This document shows positions 37,274-49,959 of a stretch of 64,000 nucleotides of DNA, in pieces. The stretch covers positions 496,001 to 560,000 of the forward strand of contig JAHLKI010000009.1 in the NCBI GenBank assembly GCA_025602905.1, given 5' to 3'. Origin of the DNA: Phlyctochytrium arcticum (lineage: Eukaryota; Chytridiomycota; Chytridiomycetes; Chytridiales; Chytridiaceae). Every line of letters starts with the position of its first letter. The stretch's first letter is position 1. The notes beneath the pieces were generated by a model. That model saw only the letters and a list, made by a program, of their open reading frames with translations. It searched no databases and was not told where the DNA came from. The translations under genes were made by a program, and so were the position numbers.

Positions 37274-39489
37274 TCATTTTCTAAAGGGAAGTGGAGGCGC
37301 TGCTCCAGTCGCATCAGCTGTAGGGGGCGACAAGGGATTACTTCCGCTTGCTGCTTCCTTACCGGCGGAACTCTCCGCTTCCGCTTGGGATATATTGAGT
37401 TGCTCCTGAACAAGCTCTTCCATCGATTCATGCTTGCCAAGGGCCTCTTGCTGTTCAATAATATGCAATACTTCATCTTGTTTGTTAATTTGCTGCTCAC
37501 TAAGATCCTCCGCTTTGGCGAGTGCCAGACATCGACCGATAACACCACGATACTTCAAATGACCCTCTACAAGTGAGGATACATCGATGTCCTCCACGCC
37601 ATCCACATTTACCGGGGCCAGGCCAGGCACATTGTATTTGATGTTTGTCGTACGGTAAAGAAATCCCAGTAGCCAATCTTTACTCGAGTATCCATTCACA
37701 ATGCGACCTGCCACGATCCTCCGAATTGGTATCCAATATTCCTTCGAGCCGGGGCCTGGGAGACCAAACATGTATGCGTGCTCTACAATTCCACATGCAT
37801 TTTGTCGCGACAGCTCCAGTAGGCAATAGAAGATCACCCGAGCGCCTAGAGAGTAACCGACCTATCCATAAAAATAAACACCGGAGTATAATGAATGTTG
37901 CCGTATCAACCGACGGTGTATCTTACCAAGGTAACTGGTCTCTCTCCATGCGCTTTGTTGATCAAGACGTCGGCAAGCACCTCTCCTGTCTTTTTTGCGA
38001 GTTCGTTTGCGTTCGCCCATGGATTATCGATCAATTTGCCAACTTGCAGCAAACTTAACGGCCACAGGGCGGACATGAGCGTAGCCAGCACAGTTCGCTT
38101 TAAGATTTCGCTTTTTATGTAACCGACGGCTTGTGCCGTAATCATCGCAGTCAGTGCTTTTCCGAGTTCCAGGAGGGACTGGACTTCCTTTGATGATAAG
38201 AGTGAAGAATGAGAATACCGCATATTTTCCAGTGACTCGGAGGAAACAGCTTACCCATTGCAGAGCTTGTACATCTCCAACGCCATCGATCACCGACCAG
38301 GGCGCGGACACTTCGTCCTTGTCATTGAGCCAGCCACTTATTCCGATTGTAAGGTGCAGTCGCTGGTCAACAGAAATGGGCACAACCTCAAAGTCCGAAA
38401 CTCGCTTGGTGCGATTCGCCAATATTTTCCCCGACATATCTTGAAAGGTGGAAAATGGTGAGAAATCACAGTGTCTATATTATCGAAGTTGGCCGGTACT
38501 TACGACCGCCATAGGCTCCGAAAATCGACCCTACGATCAGAGTGCTACTTCCGAGCGTGCCCAGAAGAATGGCGCCTGCAGTACTGCCCAAACCCACAGC
38601 TCCGAGAAGAGACCCAATTCCAGCACCCACTAATGGGGCCGCAAGTCCCCCGGTCAATCCAATGGCAACCCCGCCGGCAACCGCTGCGATTCCAATTTTC
38701 CAATTTCGGGCTGTACGCCCGCTTTGCTCTCTTTTGGACGTGGCCAATTGCAAGGCTTCCCGGTATTTTTCCGGGTGTTTGATAGTTTCCTCAACAGACT
38801 GCTCATAATCTCCGGGGAACGGTAGCGCCATAGTAAGTGCCAACTGCCGCAGTAGGACTCGAGTTCTAGCATCATATCTCTTCGTTGTTGTTAAGATCAA
38901 AAGGAGAAAGGTACGAAGTAAGGATGCTCTGGATGTGTGCGGCAGTTCTTTGAGTGGTGCTATATCTTTTTCGTTATGTTCTTGCTTCAAAATCTTGTCC
39001 AGGGAGGGGAAATCTAAGTCGTAAACAATAAACGACAGGTTCATTGAAGCGATGTATACAAACTCACCCTTCTCATTCTTTTCAGCAATTCCTATCCATG
39101 TCAGGCGCAGGATCTCAGTAGCCCAACAGTCAAAACTGTTTAATACAATCTTGGAATCTTCAGTTTGACTTGCGCTTTGTTTCTGACCGTCCAGAGAAAG
39201 CTTGCCACGCGTGGATTGCACATTTTTGCAGCAAGCAACATAGAATGCGGTTGCTTGTGGAATCGCAAGACTCCCAGTACTCATGAGTGCAATAGCTGTG
39301 AAGTCGAGTAGTAATTGCAAAGGAATGCGTCTCTCATTTCGCAGCCTTTTGACCGGCAACGGCAGCTGCTTGTGACGTTGTGAGCTCCGACTCTCGGTGA
39401 CTCGTCACGTGGAATATACTTGATTCGAATGCGCGTGGGAAAGAGGATCGAAGGGAGCGGTCACTCTCCTGTCTGTCGCGTTGTCGCAT
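37274..39489 (-). CDS. DUF726 putative lipase, TMCO4/Mil1-like
   Basis: DUF726 proteins include human TMCO4 and yeast Mil1; they are membrane-associated alpha/beta hydrolases thought to act on lipids. Exons 39354-39489, 38504-39295, 38255-38439, 37927-38187 and 37274-37861 give 653 residues. Two adjacent hydrophobic glycine-rich membrane segments occupy about residues 225-300 (AAVAGGVAIGLTGGLAAPLV, IGSLLGAVGLGSTAGAILLG). The nucleophile elbow GYSLGAR follows LVGYSLG at about residue 459, and HAYMFGLPG and GRIVNGYSSKDWLL contain the family-typical downstream motifs. The first intron uses an unusual GTCAAA donor; the alternative is a single-base frameshift (see findings). The C-terminal 100 residues are a charged coiled tail. 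Confidence 0.8.
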
Positions 39490-39660
39490 TCAGGCGAATT
39501 CTGAGTATCAATAACGGGGATGATAACGGAACGGTCACGCTCATCCTTCAAAGCCTATTTTACTCTACGACCTAAGGCTAATTTGCTACTTAACAGTGAA
39601 CCTTCTACTCTAACCTCTATCGACAATGATCGCAGGCATCTACTATCGCAATCTTCAAAA

Positions 39661-42600
39661 CTATATATCTATTGCCTTCGCGGGAGGTATTGTGTTGCCT
39701 GACCACGACGAGGGATCATTCTTTTTGCGACGGCGAAGATCCAGGTGGGCTGGAAGCGCGGCATGGGGAAGGTGCTTTTGGGTTGGTGAATGCGACGTTC
39801 GCGCCGAGAGTATCTGGTCATTCGAAAATATTGGCATTACAAATTCGGTCATCTCTCCATCCTTCGGCGGCGGAACAAGCGTGACAATGGAACTAGCGGG
39901 TCGCGTCATTTCACGACCCGTGGCTTTAAAGTTTGAGGATTGCAACCACACTCCTGTCATCATTTTTCTGTCCTTGAGAAGGGCTTCCTGCCGTGCCCGA
40001 ATCCGAGCCAGCAATATCTGAAAGACAACGGAATCAGCCCACACTTTGAGCTTACATGATGGAATTTCTCTTACATCAAGCCAATTCATTCGAGGCCCGA
40101 TTGCTTCAGAAGGAAGCATTCGCAATCTAATCATTGCATTCCGGAGAGAAGTTTTTGTGTCGATGCCAAACGTAGCAAGGGATTGCATGGCGGCATTGCT
40201 TTCGAAAGCAGTGTTAGGGCAAATAACTCTAAACCGCGCAATTGAACGTCAAAGAATTCTTACCGCACTTCCACAACTGGGTCAATCAATCTAGAGATGA
40301 GAGCTTGCAACAGAATCGGATCGCTCAAGTCATATCTTGCCAACAGTTTGCACATATGCAATCGGAGTTGCCAATCGGGATCGCCTAATCCCTCAACTTG
40401 CGGGAACAATATTTCTTGTATTGAATCACGAAAGTCTGGGCCAAAAGCTTCGTAGATATAAAAGATGCTATCAGCCGCCTCGCATTTCTCCGACCAGTAC
40501 CCAACTTTGTAGACTGTTAAAAGATTGCTTAGAATGTTTCGGATCGTGATTTCCCGGCCCTGAAAGCGTACAATTCTTTTAATCAATCATTTACAGTCTT
40601 TCCTGTTCAATACTGACCTCCAATGATGGGAACCAACGTTTGCTCAAGATCGCTTGCAGCTCGGGCAAAAGATCCTCCTCTTCCAGAACTTCCGTGATGG
40701 TTTTGGGCGTACGCGTCCGACGTGTTTTTGACTTCTCCCGGGCAATTGGTTCCACATTCATACCGTGCTTTTTTGAAACCTCCTTTTTCTCTAATTTAGG
40801 GGACTGAAGAGTAGGTGCAGGTGCGTTGGATGAGCGCTTTGCCCGCCGTGCTTTTTGAGGGGTTTGGTTTTTGACCACGTCTGCCAGCGGAGGTAGACTG
40901 GGCGACGGTGCTTTCTCTCGAGTCACTGCACCCGGCCCAAACTCATGAATTGAGATAGGTGTAGCCCCTCCGAAGTTTGTCGATACGATTCCAACATCAT
41001 CGGGCTGGATCTCAACAATAATTGCCGCCAGCATCTCACCATCAGTGACCAAGGGTTTGTTATTAAACTCCTCCACTGGTTTCCGTGTTTCGGCCTTCAG
41101 TGGCACTTTGCGGCTTGTCTTTTTCGCGGAGTTGATTGTAGCGGTCTTTATGAGTTCAGGTTCCGCATTTGTCCGCGCAAAGGTTTCCTCCCTTCCGAAT
41201 GTGCTCGATTGGTCGCTCATCTTGTGTTTCACGACTTCAATGTCTCCTTCCACCTTCTGAGCTTCTGTTTCTGCTCTGGCTTCTTCACGGGCCTTTTCAA
41301 GAGTAGCTGACATAGATGGAGGCTCCACTCGGGCCCCGTCGTTTGCCAGGTTTGCAGTTATCTTCTTCTCCGAGGAGGGGTTTGGGAGATTGGATGCCAC
41401 TGGGTCTACAATGCCCTTAGCCGCTCGCTCTTGTGCCATTTCAGCGCGTCGCCGTTCGACAATCGCTCGCCCCTTGGATATAACGTCTTTATCACGCTCT
41501 TTCCGAGACTCTTCCTCCTTTTCACGCTTGCGGGCGAGGGCAGGTTGAGTCTGTCCGGTCAAAACCGAGTTCGGCAAAATCCCCATGCGTTCCATTTGGT
41601 TGCGTATTAATGTTTGACGAGATATCTGGGGTGCACTGGGCGCCTGAACTACCGGAACCGGCGCTGCAATTGGCACGCGTATTCTTTCGCCCGACGCGGA
41701 AGATGGCTTGGATCTAGAGCGATTGGGACGTGGCGATGCAATTGGTCGTCCGGGGCGTCCTTGCAATGAGTTTAGTATGTAGAGAAGTCCAACAACTTAT
41801 TTGAAGTACCTCTGCGCTTGTTCAAACCTGGCCCTTTTCCTTCAGGATACGCATAGCTAAGTAGGTGTGGTAGTGGAATGGCGCCTTCAAGAGAAACACT
41901 TCTCTAGTGGAACTAATTAAGATATGCGTTTTCGGAGGTGTGAGCAAAAAGAAGGTACCCGTCGGCCGCTATCTGCACTCGTCATTCGTCGTAGTTCGTC
42001 TGCTCTTCCAAGCAAGCGTCTCTGAAGAATTTGGTAAATCGAGCGTCATCGTGCCAAAACGGAATTCATACCTTGGCGAGTTCTTGTCGCATCGCATCTT
42101 GGCCGCCAGGCCCTACTTCACCGGATCTTCCTATATGTAACTGGCTGCTCCCCGCCCTGGACATTGTGAGCTCCCGCACAGCAGCCGATGGTCGCCTGTT
42201 CTGCTATAAGTGCGCGAGGAAGATCAATTTCATGTTCGTCTGTTTTCATTATCCACTCTTGTTACCTCATGACTAGAATGTGCGAGGGGAGCAGGGTCCT
42301 TTGCGTGTGAGACCGAGTCGCGAACATCCTCACTTGAAGTATCACTACTGTCATGTTCGGCGCCGTGAGTTTGCTTTTCAGCGCCCTGTCGTCCGAGACT
42401 GGACATTCGCCGCTTTCGCGCCCTAGCATATATTTGTTCCGTAGACTGTTGCGGGATTACCCGTGGGCTAAGCATAATTGCCACGGGTAACTGACTTTCC
42501 GGCTCCTGATTGTCCGGCTCCTCCATTATAGTGGCTTCGTCCTCCATAAATTTTTCCTCATCAACAGTATGCATGATTTGCGGCACATAAAGGGATGGCT

Positions 42601-45600
42601 CTTGAGTCTCGAAAATGGTGGAAAAGTCAATTGGATCATTCAGCGTGGTGACCACCATTCTGTGAACAGCTTTCCGGACCCTTTTTGGTTTCGCTGCCTC
42701 TTCTGCCGCTTTCAATGTTGCCTTATATTCCTTGGTTAGGGAAGGAAATGTTTCGGCCGCAACTTATATGATTTACCTGTTCTTTTTGCTCCCTGATGTT
42801 TTCCAGTTCGTTTAAATTGGAACTTTGCGATCCCAAACCGTCGTTCTTGAGCCTGGACGTGATGGTCGGTTTTGCTAGGGGTGAGTGGTACAAATCGAGT
42901 ACTTACTTCTCGTCAACGTGCCATGCAATCTCCCCTTCCTCAACCTCCTCTTTGTACAGCTGCCAGAAATCAAGGTTTGAGTCGAATAACGTAGGATCTT
43001 CTGGGACGTCATCAGGTATGTCTCCGCGCTCATAGAGGAGACGGAGGTATGGTATCGGCATGTAGTCTTGCAGCTTTACCAGCACTATCTGGTCCGGGAG
43101 TGAAATGAGAAGATCGCCGCGAGGATTTGCGAAGCACAGGGTTGCGATAGGTTCTGCGAATTGCAGTTCACTGTGCTGGTGGTCATTATCTAACAAAGTA
43201 AGCAATATTCTCAGAATACTAACCGAATGAGGACATTTTCCGCTGCGTCCCATATCTTCACGGACCCATCTAAGCTTGAAGTTGCGAAAATTCGGTTCAT
43301 GTCACAGAGTGCCAGCATTGTAATCTCCGATAAATGATCATCGTCACTAGAATGGCTGCGCAAGATGCCTAGTGATGATTCAGTCGACAGAAAACGCGTG
43401 CTAACCTCGCCTTGGAGATACCTAATCCTTTTTTCCCAAACCCATAGATGACGGGACGATTTCCTATTGCGCAGAGGAGTAGACGCTTCCGAGAGAACCA
43501 CAGCATTCTGTGTACCAATCCCTCCGTGGATACATTTCCAACCAGAGTGGCAGATATCGAGAGGTTTGCGTTTGCGTACCAAGCAGCCAAAGCGATTGGA
43601 TCAGCTCCATTTAAGGTCTGGAAAGACGTCGTGGTGACTGAAAGGGACCAGATTTTAAGAGTATTGTCTATGACAGTCGATTAGGAGTTCTGAACATCTT
43701 CATTGGACAAAAGAACATGACCAACTAACCTTTCCCGCTTGTGAAAAGCTGCATGGTTGATGGTTCAAACAGTATTGTATGTATTTCTGCAGTGTGCGCC
43801 TGTGTCCTCGTTTTCAGTCGCAAGTACGAGCGCGTCATAAAGATCCTTCTACCTGCACAACGACTGACTGCTCCCCATTCCTTCGCACATCAACCAACAT
43901 AACTTGTCCGGTATCTGTTCCTCCCAGAATTCCGTACACGACGGGGGCCTCAGATAGGTCTTGTGTTGAATGACTTGCAGTCGATATTGCTGTCATGCAT
44001 GTAAGTTTCGACTTGCTCACTAGACTCATGAATTCAAATGAGTACGAGCTCTTCTAGCAACTTGATGCGTGGCCTACATGTCACCTGCCACTCCCCGAGG
44101 ATAGCACATGGATTAGTCTTTGTACTATAAACTGCCAACGCGCTGTCGTCGGACAAAAGCCAAGCAATATCTGAAAGGAATTGTTAGCTAAGAAAAGTTA
44201 CCCTTGTAAGTGCCTCACTTTGTTTTAAGTCATATATCATGTCGAGAGTCGTCCGCTCATGCATTACTGGAAAGCCCATGGAGAGGACTGCTCCAGTGAC
44301 TGGGGACAGAATCCGCAGAGATCCATCCTCGGCTGCAGCTATAATTCGTGCGGGAACAAGTGGGTGTGATGCACGTAATATTTGGGTAGTTTGCGACCTA
44401 GCTCAAACATATTCATCAAATTTTCATTCTGGGTCAAAGAATGGTTGCGTAAGTACCTTATATATGCAAAAGTCGAATAGAATCGATTCAGGTTCCAAAT
44501 GCAAACTCGATCTTTCGCAAAGTGCATGAAACAATCGGGCTTGATCATACGAATCCCAAGACATTCTTGTGGTGTTTGCAGACTGCGCAGAAGGTAAATA
44601 TAGATAAAGATTATTGCGGCATATAACAAACCTGTATGTACATGCTCCTACTTCAGCATTCCACATGCGGATAGTACCATCCAAAGAACAGGATAGAAAG
44701 TATGGAGTGGCTGCGAGCGTTGCTAGCCCCCTCCCCTTCTTCTCTGGTGGAGGGATGACAGCAATACCAGTCACGGCATGCGAATGCTCCCGTAGCTCAT
44801 GTATCAGATTATTTTGTCGGTTCCAAACCTTAACTGCATGCAACAGTCAGAATGTACATGGAATGTGTTACTTGTTTCAACCTACTTGTTGAGTCTCTTG
44901 ACGCTGTAATTAATGTTCCCAGCGGTTCGTAAAACGCCAAAGCAGTGATGGATAGGTCATGCACATCATAAAGTGTATCAATCCTTTTCCCGTCTTCGTA
45001 GTCGTAGATCTGAGTACATTCCCGTTAGCAGGATATTTCGCAATAGCCCTGACGATGAGTTTACATGAATGCGGTTATCTATCGCTGCATATATTCGATT
45101 TGATGTTTTTTGGAATACGGCGTGTGCTACCCAATCCTCTGCACCGAGGTCCTCAATGATTAGTCGGGGTGGGTCTAGTCGATACGCTCGTCTAGTAACA
45201 TCATCAGCTAGGCGCAATAAATCAATGTGTATGGGCACAAATTGTTTACCCATCACCACTCCGCCTGAAACTCCATATCTGCGAATTCTTTATATAAAAA
45301 AATATGATGTCTTCAAAGTAATGAAGTTCCTACCCGAATATTGCCAACACCGCCTGCGATCAATTCATCGGCATCGTCATTATACTCCAAGCTATTAAAT
45401 TTGTGTGCAAATGTATTCGATGAGCCGCCAGAAATCAAGATGAGTTCCTCGACGTGCTTGCCTGAGAACTGGCTTCACGCTAGACACGCTCGCAATCTCT
45501 TCAAAGTTTGCATCCAGAATCTACACTAATTACATGAACAAAAAAATGTGGTAGACTTCACGCAGTTATTTGTACCTTAAGTTCCAGATGAAGAGTTGCT

Positions 45601-46214
45601 ATGATGATAACTTTCCATTTTGCAATATAAAGCCAGCGGCTAAGACCCGCAACAGTTGTTTTTGCAGCACCTCTGTCACCCCCCGTGGGAATTTGAAGCG
45701 ACCTAGACCCCCGCCAAATATTGACATGATGACTATCTAAAGTGGCAAATCGCTCCACGTGCGGTGAGGGAATATAAAGCGCAGTTTTGACGGTAGGGCG
45801 ATGATGTCCTAGGTGTCTGGCAAGCTGGAACCCATGGGGTATTGTAACAGGCAGGATTGTGGCCTGTTGTGTCGGCTGCGGTGAAAGAGTACCAGATCTG
45901 CCTTGAACATGCTCTTTGGATGACAATGAAACGTGGCTGCCCGCCGCTGATGTTGATTGTGTCGGTGCCTTAGCAAGAACAGCAGCAATCAAGCGTTTGA
46001 TGGACCTCCACGGTTGGATGACAAATGTATGCGTGGCAGCTTCATATTCTTCGTCTTCAACAAGATCCCCCAAGCTGGCCTGACTTTCAATTCTGCTCCC
46101 GATTGAGCTATTTAGGACCAGGTCTGCATCTGGAAACCCTGCTTCGTCGATGGACACTTCTCTTCCAGAGTTTTCAAATTCTTTCGCGCTAACGAGTCTG
46201 CCCTGGACTGGCAT
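39661..46214 (-). CDS. Giant WD40 protein, WDR87/WDR97-like, probable cilium protein
   Basis: Twenty-four exons give 1756 residues; all phases join. Exon limits: 45576-46214, 45462-45520, 45334-45391, 45257-45278, 45065-45207, 44886-45009, 44632-44833, 44457-44582, 44219-44397, 44085-44170, 43853-44011, 43730-43799, 43422-43667, 43224-43368, 42907-43170, 42777-42852, 42266-42730, 42072-42203, 41959-42021, 41810-41903, 40618-41759, 40264-40559, 40075-40198, 39661-40017. Residues about 110-800 hold WD repeats (GGVGNIRIWSF, SLDGTIRMWN, SLDGSVKIWD). Residues 850-1500 are charged and disordered. Residues about 1500-1640 look like helical (HEAT/ARM-like) repeats (DPDWQLRLHMCKLLARYD). This order resembles WDR87/WDR97-type proteins of ciliated organisms; a specific orthologue was not identified. 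The first ATG after the open 5' frame was used. Confidence 0.75.
45392..45461 (-). other. GC-AG intron in the WD40 gene
   Basis: The 70-nt intron between exons 2 and 3 starts AG|GCAAGC instead of GT, the common form of GC-AG donors, and ends at the AG preceding 45391. Both flanks keep the frame (split Ser codon), so the unusual donor is well supported. Confidence 0.65.
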
Positions 46215-46349
46215 ACTGGAAGTAGTGCACTCCTCCTTTTTCCTTGGAGCATTCAGATTCAATAAACGGATCAGCCCATTTATTTATACTTTTGGAAATC
46301 TCCGAAATTAGGTTAACTATATCGGATTGCCGGGTGAACGCTGGGACAG

Positions 46350-48106
46350 TTAAATATCAGCAACTATCGCAGCATTTGGAACATCGCAAATCCAGGTTCC
46401 CTTCGCTGCACTCAGAGACTGCTCGGAATGTGCCTGATCTACAGTACCCACGATAAAACCATTTTCGGAACTGGCGGTGATGCAATCCGAGAGTTCTGCT
46501 CCCACACGTCCGGGTTCTCTGTGGCTCACAGTATCGGGCGGAACAACACTGAAATTTATGCCAGGCAATCCGGCTGGCGGCTCGCCGCTGTTTTCGCCAT
46601 TAAGATGCAGGAACTAACCATCGCATTAGAATCTCATCAATGTAGCCAGTACAATACAAACCCACCTGGATTGTCATCCCTTCTTCCAAATCCTTGTCAG
46701 TGTCAATGGCCAAGGCGCCTTTGGAAGGATCTCCACCGGTGAGGCAATAGACTGCCGAATTCTATGGCACATGTAAGCCGCTTGGCCAACTGGCGGTGGG
46801 CGATTGATGTATGGTCACCTGTCCTTGCGAAACTCGCACATACAACTGGCGCTCTGACGCTACACCGGGAGCCATGTCCCGCCCCGTCATACAGTTAAGG
46901 AATTCCCTAGCTGCATTCGAGCCGTCAAGACCAAGAATTATATTTCCACGACAACTGGTAAGGTTAGTCCGGAAAGTGCAAAAGTGCAAACAGGCTATCC
47001 GGAATACCTTGTTATGGTCAGTGGTTCGCCAATTTCCACCAGACCCGGAAAATGCAACTCTTGCCGCCTGTGGTTTTGCGAGGAATGTAGAGCTGCGCCG
47101 ACGATGCCGGCTGATCGCACTTCTGTATTATAGAAGAGGGTATTCGGCTTTCCATTCAAAAAAGGTGTCATTGCACCCAGCAGACCAATCTACGTAGGAT
47201 TTTCAGAATAAGGGTGCCGAGATATGCAACACGCGTGAACGATTCTGACCTTTAATGTTTCTGGAAAGTGATGGTCAACATGCTCAGTAAAGCGATGTGG
47301 CTCGCGATCTGCAAATAATAATAGCACGTCAGGACTGTCAAAGTTCCCAGTCAGCCTCGATAAAGCTGGAACAAGGAAGCACAGAATGGTACCGTGGTTT
47401 TCGACTGTCCATCAGCTCTGGGGGTAATGTTACATTATTGCCGCCGGTTGATACACTCTTAAAAGTGGTCATATCGGAGTTCTCAATGCTAGCAGATTCA
47501 CCCGTCTCCTGAATAGCAGGCCATCTTCCTACGCTCTTGTATTTCCCGTGTTGTGTTGAGGTGTGGGTACCGGCAAAAGTTGTCCAGCTTCCGCTTCCTG
47601 ATGCGAAACTAATACTGAGGGCAGGGCCATGAGCATTACCCACCACATCTGCGACGCATCCAATTAACCCCTCCGGGTTGAAACGCTGGAAAATTTGCTT
47701 GGGAGCATTATCTACCTCCGAAGCTTTGAAATGTGGTGACATTAAAACCACGCACAGTGAACGTTGCTTCACATGCTTCAATGCCGCGGAACATTCGTCC
47801 ACCGCTTCTATCAAGCTAGTGGCCCGCGAAGTTGCTGTTATCCACAGCGCTCGATGATGGGCTCTGACGGTGAAAATGCCTTTGCACCGTAGATACATCA
47901 GCCGTGTTTGCACCTGGTTATGAAAAGACATTGAATTTCCGGATCGGCGGGGGGTTTTGGAGGATCTGTAGGGCCCAAGTGTTGAGAACTATAGCACATG
48001 GTTTATATGACATTAACCTAGTCTTACTTTGTTTGACCGCTCTATGTTCCGGCACCATATCTTGGAGCGCACGATCTTCAAGACTCAACTTCTTCAAGGA
48101 TGTCAT
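46350..48106 (-). CDS. FIST-domain protein (FIST_N and FIST_C)
   Basis: Eight exons (48028-48106, 47914-47965, 47393-47863, 47250-47334, 47008-47189, 46819-46954, 46666-46761, 46350-46613) give 454 residues. FIST domains (F-box and intracellular signal transduction) bind small ligands, probably amino acids, and occur in human FBXO22. The N-terminal part has RPDVLLLFAD and the TLKIGLLGAMTPFLNG beta strands; the C-terminal part has the ligand-pocket segment VYCLTGGDPSKGALAI. Residues 1-28 look too short for a full F-box and could instead be a mitochondrial-type leader (basic, Leu-rich). FIST-only proteins also exist in bacteria and fungi. The gene diverges from a mitochondrial protein gene (RsfS), with 113 bp between starts. 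Confidence 0.75.
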
Positions 48107-48219
48107 TGTTCATTCTACTTGTTTGGGGGAAATGAATCACGTGCATGTCTTTGTCACGAAATTGAAATTTGCAATTGGATGGATGTCGATAGCCTGACCA
48201 CCGACAAACTACTGTACCA
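48107..48219. promoter_or_regulatory. Bidirectional promoter, FIST gene and RsfS gene
   Basis: The 113-bp gap is the shortest divergent gap in the window, suggesting one shared promoter. No TATA box recognised. Confidence 0.5.
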
Positions 48220-49323
48220 ATGAACACCGCAAAGCAACTCCGGAGGATTGGCAAACTTGCAGGAAGAATACAAGTTTACCAGGCATGTTCCAATCACTGC
48301 CCGTCGTATATTCCGTTGCGAGGATTTCATGCTGCAAACCTCACCCGAGCAAGAAGAACACGCGGACAAGTTGCCGACAACAAAGTAGAAAACTCTTTTA
48401 GAAAAGAGCAGTTAATGGACGAACTATTGGATGAGCTCTTTGAAAAGAAACAACAGTCAAAAAAGTTTGATTCTCCGTCACCAAATCGAATGCATAAAGA
48501 AGACGCGGCTTCCAGAGTGGTTGCCTCAGATGTTCTCAAAGCTCACATCGCGTCGCCGAAGAGTGTGCACGGAAGGGAATTGCCGCAGAAGCAAGCTATG
48601 GATGTTCCTGAAGGAGTGTTGGTCGGGTCGGAGAGTACCGTGGGCGGTTCTGATTCCGTCAATTTCGAAAATGAGAAGCAGTTGACGCAGAGAAAGAGTA
48701 TTGCCACAACTTATTACGCTGATCCGATGAAGGAGTCGGGGAATGGGGATGACTGGTATGTGGACGATTCCTACGACGTTTCACCGAGGAGCGTCAAAAC
48801 AAGCAGCACAATACCGCGGTGGATGCAGGGGGCCAAACTCGCCGAGGAGCGTAGTCGTGGACTAATAGGTGACAATATTGAGGAAGGCACAGGGGAGCTT
48901 CGATTGCATGAAATCATTGAAACACTCAGAGCAGAAAGTGGGGGAAACTTGGTGGCCATTGACATGCGAGAAAAATGTGACTATACCGATTTCATGATTA
49001 TTGTGGAAGGACGATCTACAAAGCAAATACACTCTCTTGCCGATGCTGTTCGGCGTAAGGTTGGTGGTACTTGCTCTCGACCTAGCTTCCAGACAACATA
49101 TTGCTCACTGCTTCTGTAGGCCAAACATCGTGTCCCACCAGAAGCAGGCATGCCACCCAATATAAGCATTGAGGGTGCTGATGGGGATGACTGGATGGTA
49201 CTGGATATTGGGAGATTTATTATTCATTGCTTCACGCCAGAGGCCCGTGCGCGTTATAACCTGGAAGGGTTATGGACAGCCATTGCTGATCCGCTTTTGT
49301 CCCAATCGCAAGATGTCAATTAG
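48220..49323 (+). CDS. Mitochondrial ribosome-silencing factor, RsfS/MALSU1 family
   Basis: RsfS (Iojap, MALSU1) binds ribosomal protein uL14 and keeps the large subunit from joining the small one; in mitochondria MALSU1 is an assembly factor. Exons 48220-49059 and 49120-49323 give 347 residues. The first 50 residues are rich in Arg and Ser with few acids, typical of a mitochondrial presequence. A long acidic, Ser-rich region follows. The domain starts near residue 225 (RLHEIIETLRAESGGNLVAI) and has the conserved CDYTDFMIIVEGRSTKQIHSLADAV, HRVPPEAGMPPN and WMVLDIGRFIIHCF, ending ARYNLEGLW. The intron has a GTTGGT donor. Confidence 0.9.
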
Positions 49324-49959
49324 CATTCTCTCGCGGTGAATTTCATAATAAAATGGCCTGGAGTGTTTTCCTCTGTTTTGAACTTTCTGTCCCTGTTTTA
49401 TGCTAAATAGTTTTGGCCCTTCCGCTGGCCATGGCAAATTTGCTAGTTTCTGCCTCCCTAACGAAACACTTTCCAGTGTTTTCCCGTACTTCAGACTTTT
49501 TCTGTTACCACGACCTTTCTTGTCGGTTGGTCAATGTCATTACCGTTAGTGTTTCAGTGGGTGCTATCCCTCCTTTCTGGTCTTCGTATCGTTGCAGTCT
49601 CTTCCTGTTCTGATGCATTCTGTCCTGTCCCTTCCGACTATGTGTTTGTGATCTGAACCTCTCGGGCAATGCATGCCTCGTCCTTGTTTTATTCTTCTTT
49701 ACTGCTGGGTGATGTGGCAGATCTGTGATAGAACCCGGTGTATCAACGGCTGCGCTTTGGAGCGTAAACACAACACTTCGTCACCACAATTCAAGCCATT
49801 CAACATTTTCCCGCAGACCATTCCCCCCATTCCCCTGCTACTTGACTATATAGACTGCTTGCAAGGCGGGAGAAACACTCGCACCATACCACCCCATAAA
49901 AGCAGCTGTGTGTAGCCAATTGTGAAGCAACTCGAGGAACTCTGTATCGAAACGTCACA
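49324..49959. other. Intergenic region, nothing recognised
   Basis: About 640 bp between two same-strand genes; T- and C-rich with no open frame of note. Presumably the RsfS 3' end and the seipin promoter. Confidence 0.4.

Noticed and set aside
45209..45259. Reading through the 49-nt intron between exons 4 and 5 of the WD40 gene as coding
   Set aside because: The stretch reads well in one frame, but that frame cannot be joined to exon 3; splicing it out restores phase from exon 3 to exon 6.
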